From contig JACJWV010000019.1 of the NCBI GenBank assembly GCA_020636915.1, positions 1 through 64,000 on the forward strand: a stretch of DNA of 64,000 nucleotides. Direction: 5' to 3'. The notes beneath the pieces were generated by a model. That model made no database searches, had not been told where the DNA came from, and saw only the letters and a list, made by a program, of their open reading frames with translations. Below are positions 34,133-43,379 of the stretch, piece by piece; position 1 is the stretch's first letter, and each line of letters starts with the position of its first letter. A program made the translations under genes and the position numbers. Origin of the DNA: Nocardioides sp. (GTDB taxonomy: Bacteria; Actinomycetota; Actinomycetes; Propionibacteriales; Nocardioidaceae).

Positions 34133-34945
34133 GTGACGTACGAGTTCGACGGGCACATCGCGGTCACCTGCCGGGACAAGGGCACGTGGTCGGCCGACCT
34201 CACTCCGGGCTGGCAGGTCGGCGGGGGGGTGAACGGCGGCTACCTGCTGGCCGTGATCGGCAACGCGCTGCGACAGACCTTCCCGGACAAGCCCGACCCC
34301 ATCGCGGTCTCCGCCTACTACCTCTCGGCGACGGCTCCGGGTCCCGCGACGATCAGCGTCGACGTGCGCCGCGACGGCGGCAGCGTCGCGACCGCCGCCG
34401 CGGACCTGCGTCAGGGCGAGGACGCGCGGATCACCGCGCTGGCGACGTACGGCGACCTCGCCCGGCTCGGCGACGACGTCCGGACGACCGCGGAGGAGCC
34501 CGTCCTGCCACCGCCGGACGAGTGCGTCGCGAACACCATGGCGCCGCCGGAGGTGCGCGCGATCGCGCCGCTGATGGACCGCTTCGACATGCGCTTCCAC
34601 CCCGACCACATCGGGTGGACGATCGGCCGGCCGAGCGGCCAGGGGGTGCTCAGCGCGTGGTTCCGGCTCGTCGACGGGCGCGAGCCCGACCCGGTGTCGC
34701 TGCTGATGGTGGTCGACGCGCTGCCGCCGGTGACCTTCGACCTCGGGATGATGGGCTGGGCGCCGACCCTCGAGCTGACCGCGCACGTCCGGGCGCGGCC
34801 CGCGCCCGGCTGGCTCAAGGTCCGCCACGCCACCCGCAACATGGCCGGCGGGATGTTCGAGGAGGACTGCGAGGTCTGGGACTCCGCCGGGCGGCTGGTC
34901 GCCCAGAGCCGGCAGCTGGCCCGCCAGCCCCGGCCCGTCGGCTAG
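34133..34945 (+). CDS. Acyl-CoA thioesterase-like protein (double hot-dog)
   Basis: 270 aa. The first half has WQVGGGVNGGYLLAVIGNAL and YYLSATAPGPATISVDV. The second half has MMGWAPTLELTAHVRARPAP with WDSAGRLVAQSRQLA at the end. This matches actinobacterial TesB-like/4HBT_3 thioesterases, which hydrolyse acyl-CoAs of unknown chain type. GTG 34133 lies six bases after TAGGGT. The stop overlaps the end of the convergent regulator gene by four bases. Confidence 0.85.
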   Translation: MTYEFDGHIAVTCRDKGTWSADLTPGWQVGGGVNGGYLLAVIGNALRQTFPDKPDPIAVSAYYLSATAPGPATISVDVRRDGGSVATAAADLRQGEDARITALATYGDLARLGDDVRTTAEEPVLPPPDECVANTMAPPEVRAIAPLMDRFDMRFHPDHIGWTIGRPSGQGVLSAWFRLVDGREPDPVSLLMVVDALPPVTFDLGMMGWAPTLELTAHVRARPAPGWLKVRHATRNMAGGMFEEDCEVWDSAGRLVAQSRQLARQPRPVG

Positions 34946-36558
34946 GCCGGACGGACGCGGAGGACGTCCTCGTCCTGGATCGCGCCGCCCTGCCGCTGCC
35001 ACCAGGCCGCGGCGAAGTGCACCTCGGGGTCCTCGTCGGTCGCGAGGTCGGCGAGCTCGGCCGCCCCGGCCATCCCGACGGCGAACAGGGTGGCGTGTCG
35101 CTCGAGCGAGCGCGAGCTGTCGAAGCGCTCGAGCACCGACCGGCGCTGCTCGGGCGTCAGCGTGCCGCCGAGCCCGACGTTGACGAGGGCGCGCGCCCGC
35201 ACCGACGGCCGCTTCTCCTCGGCCGCGCACCCGACCACCTGGTCACGCCGTCCGCCGTCGCCGACCCGCATCAGGACGGTCCAGGCTCGCGCGGCGAACA
35301 GGTCGTTGGCGTCGCTCGCGAGCTCCAGGAGGTGCCGCGCCGCGGCCGGAGCGTACGGCGACGCCGCGAGGAGCAACGCCGCGTGGTGCCGCCGCGGCTT
35401 GTGGGAGTGGAAGAGCGCCTCGCGCAGCAGCCGGCGCAGCATCAGGTCCGGCTCCTGTGCCTGGTGGGTCAGCGTGTCCGCCTGCACCGCCGGCGCGAGG
35501 TCGGCCACCAGGGAGGCCGCTCGGGCGGGGGCGATCATCTCGTCGGTCTGCCGGGCGTCGGCGACCAGGTGGTGGGCGCGCCGGGTGCGGAGGGCATGGG
35601 CGATCCGCTCCCAGGACTCCTCGGGGAGGCGGACCGCAAGGTCGAAGGAGTCGAGGCGGCCGTCGAGGGACTCCCCGCGCCGCAGCGCGCCGACGACGTG
35701 GGACTCGAGCCGGGGGAGCGCGTCGGGGCCGAAGTGGCCACGGGCGAGCTTGACCGCCGCGACCGAGGACGCCGCCCGGCGCAGATACTTGTTCTCGCTG
35801 TCGGCGGTGAGCATCCGGAGCGTCAGTTCCGCGGCCGCGGGGTCGGCGACCTCGCCGAGCAGGTTGAGCACCGGGGCGACGACCTGGGTGTGCGGGTCGG
35901 TGACGAAGCGGCCGACCGCCATCACGAGGTGCCGCCGCGCGTTGGGGTGCCGCACGAATCGGGCCGCGGCCTCGTAGCGGCGGACGTAGGAGAGTCCGAC
36001 GGCCGAGCCGAGCTCGCTGATCAGCTGGTGGGTCAGCTGCGCCCACTCCCGCTCGCGGAGGAAGACCCGGTCGTAGCGGTTGAGCTCCTCGCCGAGCCGC
36101 AGCCAGTGCGCCCCGGTCGCGGCGCCGAGCTCTGCCCGGTCGACGAGGCTCTCGATCTCATGGTTCTGAAGCGGTTCCTCCCGCACGGGTGAGCGGCGGG
36201 TGGGCTGCTCGGGGGCGAATGCCCTCAGCAGGCCGTCGGTGACGGCGGTCAGGGCCCCCTCGGGCAGCCCGAGCACCAGCTCGTACGTCGCGATCACCTG
36301 GTTGGGCAGCGTGTGCATCCCCGACTCCCACCGCGACACCCGCGGCGCATCGACCGGCACACCGCGCTCCTTGAGCGCAGCGATGAACCCGTCGCGGCGG
36401 GCGAGCTCCGGATTCGGCCCGAAGACGCGGGCGGCCGTCACGAGCCAGGCGACCCGCTGGTCGCAGCCGACCCGCCTCGACGCGATGGGATTCGGTTCGT
36501 CGGGCAGGCGTTGCGGCCGGCCGCGCCGTCGCGGCGATGGTGGCGTCTGCTCCCCCAA
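34942..36558 (-). CDS. Large HTH regulator with HEAT-like helical repeats
   Basis: 538 aa from TTG 36558, which has GGGGGA about four bases upstream. An XRE-like helix-turn-helix occupies about residues 25-95 (RDGFIAALKERGVPVDAPRVSRWESGMHTL, split here). The rest is helical, with repeats such as NARRHLVMAVGRFV, ADPAAAELTLRMLT and ARALVNVGLGG that resemble HEAT/ARM units. This layout occurs in actinobacteria but no function is established. It diverges from the giant surface protein gene across 220 bases and may regulate it; that is inference. Confidence 0.7.
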   Translation of the reverse strand: MGEQTPPSPRRRGRPQRLPDEPNPIASRRVGCDQRVAWLVTAARVFGPNPELARRDGFIAALKERGVPVDAPRVSRWESGMHTLPNQVIATYELVLGLPEGALTAVTDGLLRAFAPEQPTRRSPVREEPLQNHEIESLVDRAELGAATGAHWLRLGEELNRYDRVFLREREWAQLTHQLISELGSAVGLSYVRRYEAAARFVRHPNARRHLVMAVGRFVTDPHTQVVAPVLNLLGEVADPAAAELTLRMLTADSENKYLRRAASSVAAVKLARGHFGPDALPRLESHVVGALRRGESLDGRLDSFDLAVRLPEESWERIAHALRTRRAHHLVADARQTDEMIAPARAASLVADLAPAVQADTLTHQAQEPDLMLRRLLREALFHSHKPRRHHAALLLAASPYAPAAARHLLELASDANDLFAARAWTVLMRVGDGGRRDQVVGCAAEEKRPSVRARALVNVGLGGTLTPEQRRSVLERFDSSRSLERHATLFAVGMAGAAELADLATDEDPEVHFAAAWWQRQGGAIQDEDVLRVRPA

Positions 36559-36778
36559 GATGATCCCCCGATCCGTGGACGCCGTCCTACTTCGGTCCGA
36601 GCACCCACAGCCATTTATTGCAGGTTTGTGTGATCGCTGCAACAAGAACGCAGCAACCCGACCCCGGGCCCTAACGTCCGAATCGACTCCGGATCCGAGA
36701 TCGGAGTCACACGGGACTCTCGGGTCCCATGTTGTGGCCAGGCGCGGTCTGGCCCTTTCACTCCGGAAGGAACGAAGC

Positions 36779-39700
36779 ATGATGAGCAGCGGCATGAAGC
36801 GGGGGTTGGCACTCAGTGCTGTCTCCGCTCTGGCGTTTGCGGGGCTCGCACTGAGTCCGGCGAATGCGCAGACGATTGACGTCACCCAGAACACCACTGG
36901 GCCGACGCTCTACACCCCCACCGCCACCGGTGAGTACTCCACCAAGGTCGACGGCAACGGCAACACCACCGTGACCCTGCTGGCCACGGCCGGCAAGACC
37001 ATCGGCGGCCAGACGGTCAACACGATCCGCTTCTGGACGCCCGCCAACCCCGCGCTGCTCGACGTCCACGTTCCCGTGGTCGCCGGCGTGGCCTCCTACC
37101 AGTGGGCTGCCCCGGCCAACGTCGGTGCCGCTGTCCAGGTCAGGGCAGACGCCGAGGCTGCAGGGAACCTGTCCCTCGGCTTCGACACCCAGAACGTCGA
37201 CACCACCAGCCCCAACGCCAATCAGTCGGTGAGCATCCACGGTGCGAACCGCGACAAGATGGGCCTGTACTTCATGGGTGGCGCGTGGACCGGCGCCGTG
37301 ACCGGCAAGACCGGCACCGGTGCTGCTCCTGCCGTGAACGTGGCCGGCCCCGGCACTGCCAGCGCCGGCGCGACCTCGCTCACGTCGGGCCCCGACAGCA
37401 ACGGCCTCTCGTCGTACCTGTCGATCCTCACGGTCAACCCCGACAACCTGCACTCCGTGAGCAGCGCTGACGACGGCAATCCGACCGACGACCTGGTGGT
37501 CACGGCCGACAACGGCCAGGACGCCGACGGCCGAGTGTTCTCGGTGTACCACCAGCTCATCCCCAACGGTGGCGCGACTGCAGCCGTGCGGGCTGGCTCG
37601 ACCGCCAACGTCTTCGGCAGCGTTCCGGACAGCTACAACGCCGACGACGCGAACCCGGCCAACGACCGCACCTTCTACAACGTCAAGGTCGTTGACCAGT
37701 TCGGTGCGCCGATCGTCGGCGTGCCTGTCTACGAGGCCAACGCGAACGGCACCGCGAACGGCGCCAACGTCGGTGCGATCATCGACCCCGCCGCTCCCAA
37801 CGCGAGCAACTTCGCCAACGGGACCACCGCCGCCGACGGCATCGTGCAGGTCCGTCTCGACGAGGGCACGATGGACGGTCCGGGCGATCTGGACCCGGCA
37901 TCCGGTGTGCAGGCGACCTTCTACGTCGTCGACAGCAACGGGAACGGCACCTTCGAGAACGGCGTCGACTACCTGCTGAAGGTCAGCCAGACCAACCTCC
38001 CGTCGGCTCCGGCGTCGATCCAGATGACCAACGACCTCGGCACCGCGATGGACGACGACGAGACCAGCCCGTTCCACGTCAAGGTGCTCGACGCCGACGG
38101 CAACGGCATCAACAACAGCGCGGTGAACGTCCTCGTCACGGTCAAGGACGCGACCACGGGTGCGACGCTGAGCGCCACCAACCAGCTTGGTGTCACCAAC
38201 AGCAGCGGCGTCTACAACACCACCCTGTCGCTGGCCGCCTTCGACGACCAGCACATCTTCGTGACGGTCAAGGCGTCGACGACCAACGGGGTCAGCTCGA
38301 CCTTCGATCTCGAGGGCGACCGTTCCCAGGTCGTCTGGAAGCCCAGCCACATCCAGGGCGCCGTGGGCAGCCAGGTCGAGGCCAAGGGCGTGCTGCAGCT
38401 CCCGAGCGGTAAGACGCTCAAGGGCCGCACGATCGCTCTCAACCTGACCCCGGGCATTGGTGCTCCGGCGGACGCACGCTTCCCGACGGCTACGCAGCCG
38501 ACCGGCACCGTGGCGGGCACTCCCACCACGGCGACGGCGACCACGCAGGACGCTGGCAAGTTCAGCGTCTTCCTGAAGGACGGCGCCACCACCGGTCAGG
38601 AGCTGAACGACCAGATCGCGGCGACCTCGCCGGGTCTCGAGATCACCAGCGACTACCCGGGTGGTTACCCGACCAACATCGAGAGGGTCGACTTCCTTCG
38701 GAACTTCACCGTGAGCAAGGTCGAGATCCGCAACTACGACGACGACAGCCTTGACTCGCTGTGGTCGCCGTTCGCGGGCGACGATGACCTCCAGCCGGGC
38801 AAGCTCGGCCTCGGATACGTCCAGGCCTACAACTCCGACAACGTGGAGCTCGTCAACGTCGACGTTCCGGTGAAGATCAACGAGGGCAACTTCGTCAACC
38901 CGGCCAACCTCTTCGACCCGGCTGCCGTTGTGGGTGGCAAGGTCGGTGAGTGGAGCGACGCAGGTAAGTCGGTCACGGTCAACACCGGTGACGGTAACGA
39001 CGGTGCCTTCGTCATCAACATCGAGCGCAACGCTGGCTTCGATGACAACGGTCTGGTCGCGGACAAGGTGGTCGCCGGTAGCGGCAACGCCTCGTTCGAG
39101 TACGACTTCAACTGGAACACCATGGACGTCCCGCTGAACAGCGGTTCGTACTCGGTGGAGCTCGCTCCGCAGGACGAGCAGGAGTCCAGCATCCTGCCGA
39201 AGGCACGCGCTGGTCACTCCGAGGCCTGGAGCTTCGACGGCACCGGCCAGCAGGTGTTCTACAACGTCACGGCGACCGACCAGTTCGGCAACCGGACGCA
39301 GCAGCCGCTGACTGTCTCGGACGACTCGCCCGTGGCGGACTTCATCTCCGGCACTGGTTTCGAGACGCAGTACACGCTGGACGACTACGCCATCACGGCG
39401 TTCTCGCCGAGCACCGCGAACCAGTCGCTCGAGGTCGAGCTGGACAACCAGACCACGACGGTCTACAGCGACAACCCGTTCGACAGCTCGTTCGACCCGT
39501 CCGACCCGATCACGATCTGGACGCTGCTGAACTTCTACGACCAGCCGTCGGCTGACATCCAGAAGGACACGGCTCCGATCAACTGGTACACGCTGGACTA
39601 CGATGCCTCGACGTTCACGCTGAGCCACGAGGGTGCGGACACGGTTCCGGCCGGCACCCAGATCACGAACACCCTGACGGCCACCGACCAGGAGGGCCAG

Positions 39701-40189
39701 AAGATCGCGGGCGTTCCGGTCGGCTTCCTCCGTGTCGGTCCGTCGGACGACGGTGACAGCGACGGGAACCCGGGCGACTACACCAACGAGAACGGTGAGG
39801 CGTTCTACGACTGGGCCGGCAACGAGGCTGGTCTGGCCGACGTGACCGCGGTGATCTACAACGACAACGAGGTTCGCCAGTTCGTCGTTGGTCCTGACAA
39901 GCTCACCTTCACCGGCGAGCAGAAGGTGGGCATCAACCTGATGGTCACCGGGCGCTCGGACGGCAACAAGGACGTCGTCAAGGTCAACGCGGACTCTGTG
40001 GCCACCGGTGCGATGGCTGTCGTGAAGCGGGGAGGCGAGGTTATCCGTAGCCACCGTCTCAACTCTGACGGCGACTGGAACTTCCGGATCACCGACCACA
40101 ACGGCAACAAGAAGATCACCAAGTACCGCGTGGTGGTCGCGGAGACCGCTTCGACCCTCCAGGCGTCCAAGCGCCTCGAGCAGAAGTAA
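36779..40189 (+). CDS. Very large secreted surface protein with Ig-like domains, paralogue of the 29.4-kb protein
   Basis: 1,136 aa. ATG 36779 has GGAAGG eight bases upstream; a second ATG follows immediately. The signal peptide ends SPANA (about residue 30). The mature protein is rich in Asn, Asp, Thr and Gly, with several Ig-like units (VVDQFGAPIVGVPVYEANAN, VKVLDADGNGINNSAVNVLV) and the shared block VTATDQFGN...VSDDSPVADF. The C-terminal 85 residues (MVTGRSDGNKDVVKVNADSV) match the last domain of the 29.4-kb protein. Toward the 3' end it uses more T-ending codons than its neighbours. No sortase motif is present. It could be a surface-layer or adhesin protein. Confidence 0.85.
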   Translation: MMSSGMKRGLALSAVSALAFAGLALSPANAQTIDVTQNTTGPTLYTPTATGEYSTKVDGNGNTTVTLLATAGKTIGGQTVNTIRFWTPANPALLDVHVPVVAGVASYQWAAPANVGAAVQVRADAEAAGNLSLGFDTQNVDTTSPNANQSVSIHGANRDKMGLYFMGGAWTGAVTGKTGTGAAPAVNVAGPGTASAGATSLTSGPDSNGLSSYLSILTVNPDNLHSVSSADDGNPTDDLVVTADNGQDADGRVFSVYHQLIPNGGATAAVRAGSTANVFGSVPDSYNADDANPANDRTFYNVKVVDQFGAPIVGVPVYEANANGTANGANVGAIIDPAAPNASNFANGTTAADGIVQVRLDEGTMDGPGDLDPASGVQATFYVVDSNGNGTFENGVDYLLKVSQTNLPSAPASIQMTNDLGTAMDDDETSPFHVKVLDADGNGINNSAVNVLVTVKDATTGATLSATNQLGVTNSSGVYNTTLSLAAFDDQHIFVTVKASTTNGVSSTFDLEGDRSQVVWKPSHIQGAVGSQVEAKGVLQLPSGKTLKGRTIALNLTPGIGAPADARFPTATQPTGTVAGTPTTATATTQDAGKFSVFLKDGATTGQELNDQIAATSPGLEITSDYPGGYPTNIERVDFLRNFTVSKVEIRNYDDDSLDSLWSPFAGDDDLQPGKLGLGYVQAYNSDNVELVNVDVPVKINEGNFVNPANLFDPAAVVGGKVGEWSDAGKSVTVNTGDGNDGAFVINIERNAGFDDNGLVADKVVAGSGNASFEYDFNWNTMDVPLNSGSYSVELAPQDEQESSILPKARAGHSEAWSFDGTGQQVFYNVTATDQFGNRTQQPLTVSDDSPVADFISGTGFETQYTLDDYAITAFSPSTANQSLEVELDNQTTTVYSDNPFDSSFDPSDPITIWTLLNFYDQPSADIQKDTAPINWYTLDYDASTFTLSHEGADTVPAGTQITNTLTATDQEGQKIAGVPVGFLRVGPSDDGDSDGNPGDYTNENGEAFYDWAGNEAGLADVTAVIYNDNEVRQFVVGPDKLTFTGEQKVGINLMVTGRSDGNKDVVKVNADSVATGAMAVVKRGGEVIRSHRLNSDGDWNFRITDHNGNKKITKYRVVVAETASTLQASKRLEQK

Positions 40190-40215
40190 GCGGTTGCCGT
40201 AGCTGACGGGTGAAC

Positions 40216-40254
40216 CCTCGGGGTGGTCTACCGGATTGACGGACCACCCCGAGG
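40216..40254 (+). terminator. Hairpin terminator after the giant surface protein gene
   Basis: CCTCGGGGTGGTC (40216-40228) pairs with 40242-40254 around a 13-base loop, 26 bases after the stop. A second smaller hairpin (GGGGAGCTCCCC region) follows. The rest of 40255-40417 holds no gene I can support. Confidence 0.75.
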
Positions 40255-40417
40255 GGGAGCTCCCCTTCGGGGGCGCTGCTCCCGCAACCCCCGGACACAA
40301 CTGAACGACCAAGTCGGGACACACAGACGCGGTCCGGGCCATTCTCTGTTTGCCGCTGCGCGAGAATGGTCCGGACCGCCTGTCCCACCCTAGGGCATCC
40401 GGTCAGGAAGTCCCGGT

Positions 40418-40447
40418 AAGAGGCGCCACCGTCAGGTGGCGCCTCTT
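40418..40447. terminator. Second hairpin terminator between convergent genes
   Basis: AAGAGGCGCCACC and its complement (13-bp arms) enclose GTCA. The arms end in A and T runs, so it can work in both directions, ending the surface-protein transcript and that of the minus-strand gene at 40509. Confidence 0.8.
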
Positions 40448-40508
40448 CGGCGTTTCTGGGGCGTCTCGAGATGGGCGCAGAGCGCCCTCCGCAACCACCG
40501 TGGCATCC

Positions 40509-41375
40509 TCAGCCGAAGCGGGAGCGCCGGACGGCGACCAGCCAGCGCCGGTGCGGGTGCTCCGTGACCGTCCAGAGCAGGTCGCGGCCGTCGTCGTACG
40601 CGAGGTCCTCGCACCCCATCGGCACCGCCCACGGGTGCTCGCGCAGGGCGCCGGCCGGGCCGCTCCAGATCGAACCGGGCGTGCGGGGCCCGTGCGAGGC
40701 GGTGACGTACCACCGCTCGCCGACGCGGACGGCGCCCTGCGCTCGCTGCACGCCACCGTCGTGGACCTCCACCGGCCCACCGTCGGGCGCGACGTGGCCG
40801 AGCCTTCGCGTCCCGCCTCTGGTGTCGTACTCCCCGATGACCAGTCCGTCGCCGACATGGGCGGCGAAGGAGAACCGGAACGGTTCGGAGGGCTCGAGCA
40901 GGAAGCGCACCGGCAGCAGGTAGCCGTTCGGGCCGCGGACCACGTCGCGGGTGTCGCACACCCAGAGCCCGGCGGTGGTCGCGGCGACGTACAGCCGGTC
41001 GCCGTGCCAGGCGATGCCGCCGGCGTGGATGGGCAGCGGCTCGAAGCTGTCGTCGGTGGGGACGACCAGCGTCACGTGTCGGTAGCGGCGGGCGTCCAGG
41101 TCGAGGAAGGACACCCGAGACCCTCGGGCCCGCGCGTACCAGGAGACCGCGACGCGGCGGCCCACGACGGAGACTCCCTGCGGCCACCAACCCCGGTCGG
41201 CCCGGTCGGCCCGATCCCACGTCCAGGCCCGGTGCCGCGTCAGGCACGGCGCGACCGTGCGCCGCAGCCGCCGGTCGAGGTCGCCGAGGACGGCGTCGAG
41301 ACCGACCCGGCCGCCGTACCGCGATGCGAGAGCGTCGATCTCCGCGGCGAGCTCGGGGGTCGGCGTCAGGTGCAC
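40509..41375 (-). CDS. Protein with beta-propeller-like repeats, function unknown
   Basis: 288 aa with no signal peptide. It contains spaced strand motifs (VSVVGRRVAVSWYA, GGIAWHGDRLYVAATTAGLWVC, VRVGERWYVTASHG, DLAYDDGRDLLWTVTEHPH) like the blades of a beta-propeller. I do not recognise a catalytic motif. GTG 41375 lies seven bases after TACCGT on the minus strand. The hexamer overlaps that of the divergent Nudix gene. Confidence 0.65.
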   Translation of the reverse strand: MHLTPTPELAAEIDALASRYGGRVGLDAVLGDLDRRLRRTVAPCLTRHRAWTWDRADRADRGWWPQGVSVVGRRVAVSWYARARGSRVSFLDLDARRYRHVTLVVPTDDSFEPLPIHAGGIAWHGDRLYVAATTAGLWVCDTRDVVRGPNGYLLPVRFLLEPSEPFRFSFAAHVGDGLVIGEYDTRGGTRRLGHVAPDGGPVEVHDGGVQRAQGAVRVGERWYVTASHGPRTPGSIWSGPAGALREHPWAVPMGCEDLAYDDGRDLLWTVTEHPHRRWLVAVRRSRFG

Positions 41376-41382
41376 CCCCAGA

Positions 41383-41392
41383 ACGGTAGCGT
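41383..41392. promoter_or_regulatory. Overlapping divergent -10 hexamers
   Basis: ACGGTAGCGT contains TAGCGT for the plus-strand Nudix gene (start 41399) and TACCGT on the minus strand (start 41375). They share TA, and the start codons are 24 bases apart, the same geometry as at 34117-34126. Confidence 0.65.
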
Positions 41393-41398
41393 CGTGGG

Positions 41399-41782
41399 GT
41401 GGCCAGCGTCGTCAGCGTCGTCGGGGCCGCGATCGTCCGGGACGGCCGGGTGCTCGCCGCCCGGCGGACGGCGCCGCCCGCGACCGCCGGCCGGTGGGAG
41501 CTCCCCGGCGGCAAGGTCGAGCCGGGGGAGACCCCCGAGGCGGCGCTGGTCCGTGAGGTCGCCGAGGAGCTCGGCTGCACGATCGCGGTCACCGGCTGGC
41601 TGCCCGGCGAGGTGGCGATCGGGGCGCGGCACGTGCTGACCGTCGCGCTCGCGGACCTGGTTGACGGCGAGCCGCGGCCGCACGAGCACGACGCGGTGCG
41701 CTGGCTGGCTGCCGACGAGCTCGGCTCGGTCGACTGGCTGGAGCCGGACCGTCCCTTCCTGGCCCACCTGGCGCTGGGATGA
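41399..41782 (+). CDS. MutT-like Nudix hydrolase
   Basis: 127 aa. The Nudix box is complete: GGKVEPGETPEAALVREVAE followed by ELG. WELPGGKVEPGE and the C-terminal VRWLAADEL/DRPFL segment suggest an 8-oxo-dGTP diphosphatase or broad (d)NTP pyrophosphatase that sanitises the nucleotide pool. It is cytoplasmic. The GTG start is six bases after TAGCGT. The next gene begins eight bases after its stop, so they are likely co-transcribed. Confidence 0.88.
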   Translation: MASVVSVVGAAIVRDGRVLAARRTAPPATAGRWELPGGKVEPGETPEAALVREVAEELGCTIAVTGWLPGEVAIGARHVLTVALADLVDGEPRPHEHDAVRWLAADELGSVDWLEPDRPFLAHLALG

Positions 41783-41789
41783 TGGCCCC

Positions 41790-42068
41790 GTGCGCGGCAT
41801 CTTCTTCGACGAGGACGACGCCCGGGCAGTGGTCGCCCGGCTCGGCGCGGACGGCTACGACGCGCAGCTCGAGCGCGAACGGCTCGCCGGCGAGGACGAC
41901 GACGAGGACCACCCCTGGGCGGTCCTGACCGACGCCCCGGAGCCGGTCCTCGAGCTGCTGGTCGACGCGTACGACGGGTGGCTGGACGTCGAGGAGGAAG
42001 CGCCGGCGAGCCCGCCGCTGGACCTGCCTGCGGCCCCGCGGAAGATCAAGCGCCCCTCCGGTGGTTGA
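41790..42068 (+). CDS. Small acidic actinobacterial protein, function unknown
   Basis: 92 aa: MRGIFFDEDDARAVVARLGA, then DGYDAQLERERLAGEDDDED and ELLVDAYDGWLDVEEEAP. It has a ferredoxin-like fold pattern and a strongly acidic centre with a basic tail (RKIKRPSGG). Similar short proteins occur beside mutT-like genes in actinobacteria, but I know of no assigned function. The GTG follows the Nudix stop by seven bases. Confidence 0.65.
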   Translation: MRGIFFDEDDARAVVARLGADGYDAQLERERLAGEDDDEDHPWAVLTDAPEPVLELLVDAYDGWLDVEEEAPASPPLDLPAAPRKIKRPSGG

Positions 42069-42110
42069 GCTGACGACAGCACTGTCCCTCCTCGCTCCTA
42101 GGATCGCCCC

Positions 42111-43019
42111 ATGACCGCAGACCAGCGACTCCTCCTCGTGCACGCGCACCCCGACGACGAGACGATCGGCCAGGGCGCGACGATGGCGAAGTACGTCGCG
42201 GAGGGGCGCTCGGTCACGCTCGTCACCTGCACCGGCGGCGAGATGGGCGAGATCCTGGTCCCCGAGCTCGAGCACCTCGCCGCGGACCGCGAGGACGGCC
42301 TCGGCGGGCACCGCCGCGACGAGCTGGCCGCGGCGATGAAGGAGCTCGGTGTCACCGACCACCGCTACCTCGGCGGGTTCGGCACCTACCGCGACAGCGG
42401 CATGAAGTGGCACGAGGACGGTCACGCCGTCGCCGCCGACGACATCCACGAGAACGCCTTCTGGCACGCCGACCTCACCGAGGCGGCCAACCACCTCGTG
42501 GCGGTCATCCGGGAGGTCCGGCCGCAGGTGCTGGTCACCTACGACCAGTTCGGCGGCTACGGCCACCCCGACCACATCCAGGCACACCGCGTGGCGACCT
42601 ATGCGACCTCGCTGGCCGCCGTGCCGTCGTACCGCAAGGACCTCGGCGAGGCCTGGGACATCCCCAAGATCTACTGGGGAGCGATGTCGGAGAGCCGGAT
42701 GCGCGCGGGGCTGCGGGCGCTGCGCGAGGCCGGCGACACGACGTCCTTCGAGGGCATGGACCCCGACGGCCCGCTGCCGCACTTCGTCACCGCCGACGAG
42801 GACCTCGCCGCCGTGGTCGACGCGACGGCGTACGTCGACCGGAAGATGGCCGCGATGCGCGCCCACGCGACCCAGATCTCGCTGGACGGCCCGTTCTTCG
42901 CCCTCTCCAACAACCAGGGCGACGTGGCGTGGGGAATGGAGTTCTTCCGGATCGCCAGAGGCCGGCAGGGCGAGGTCAACGAGGACGGTCTCGAGACCGA
43001 CCTGTTCGCCGGGCTCTGA
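42111..43019 (+). CDS. mshB: GlcNAc-Ins deacetylase of mycothiol biosynthesis
   Basis: 302 aa. It removes acetate from N-acetylglucosaminyl-inositol, the second committed step of mycothiol synthesis. The zinc motif LLLVHAHPDDETIGQGATMA gives H13 and D16, and YGHPDHIQAHR supplies the third ligand. The internal FGTYRDSGM and KIYWGAMSESRMR segments distinguish it from the related conjugate amidase Mca. ATG 42111 is six bases after TAGGAT (leaderless). Mycothiol is specific to actinobacteria, which supports the host assignment. Confidence 0.92.
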   Translation: MTADQRLLLVHAHPDDETIGQGATMAKYVAEGRSVTLVTCTGGEMGEILVPELEHLAADREDGLGGHRRDELAAAMKELGVTDHRYLGGFGTYRDSGMKWHEDGHAVAADDIHENAFWHADLTEAANHLVAVIREVRPQVLVTYDQFGGYGHPDHIQAHRVATYATSLAAVPSYRKDLGEAWDIPKIYWGAMSESRMRAGLRALREAGDTTSFEGMDPDGPLPHFVTADEDLAAVVDATAYVDRKMAAMRAHATQISLDGPFFALSNNQGDVAWGMEFFRIARGRQGEVNEDGLETDLFAGL

Positions 43020-43031
43020 CGGTCCGCGCCC

Positions 43032-43358
43032 GTGCGCGTGCTGGCCGCCGCCGGCCTCCTCCTGGTCGGCGCGGTCACGGCCGTCGCGACGGTCGCGCTG
43101 CACGACCTGTGGTGGGGGCTCGCGCTCGCGTCGGTGGCGACCGTCTGGACGACTCTCGCGCTGCCGGCCGGCTGGTGGTCACGGCTGGCGTTCGTCGCCG
43201 GCTGGGTCGCGGTGGTCGCCTGGCTGACGTTCCCCCGCGCCGAGGGTGACTACCTGATCAGCCAGGACGTCCAGGGGTACGCCGTGCTCGTGCTCGGCCT
43301 GGTCCTGCTGGTCGTCGCGATCGCGACCCTGCCCCGTCCGGCGCCGCGCGGGCCCTGA
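43032..43358 (+). CDS. Small four-helix membrane protein downstream of mshB
   Basis: 108 aa with four hydrophobic segments and no polar domain (MRVLAAAGLLLVGAVTAVAT, WWGLALASVATVWTTLAL, WVAVVAWLTFP, VLVLGLVLLVVAIATL). It starts 12 bases after mshB. It resembles DUF6113-type proteins often found behind mshB in actinobacteria. Function unknown. Confidence 0.65.
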   Translation: MRVLAAAGLLLVGAVTAVATVALHDLWWGLALASVATVWTTLALPAGWWSRLAFVAGWVAVVAWLTFPRAEGDYLISQDVQGYAVLVLGLVLLVVAIATLPRPAPRGP

Positions 43359-43379
43359 CCTGCCTGGCGGGCCGGTCGC

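Noticed and set aside
36758..40342. 1,194-codon minus-strand frame opposite the giant surface protein
   Set aside because: Antisense shadow of an Asp/Asn/Thr-rich gene. No start context and no known motif.
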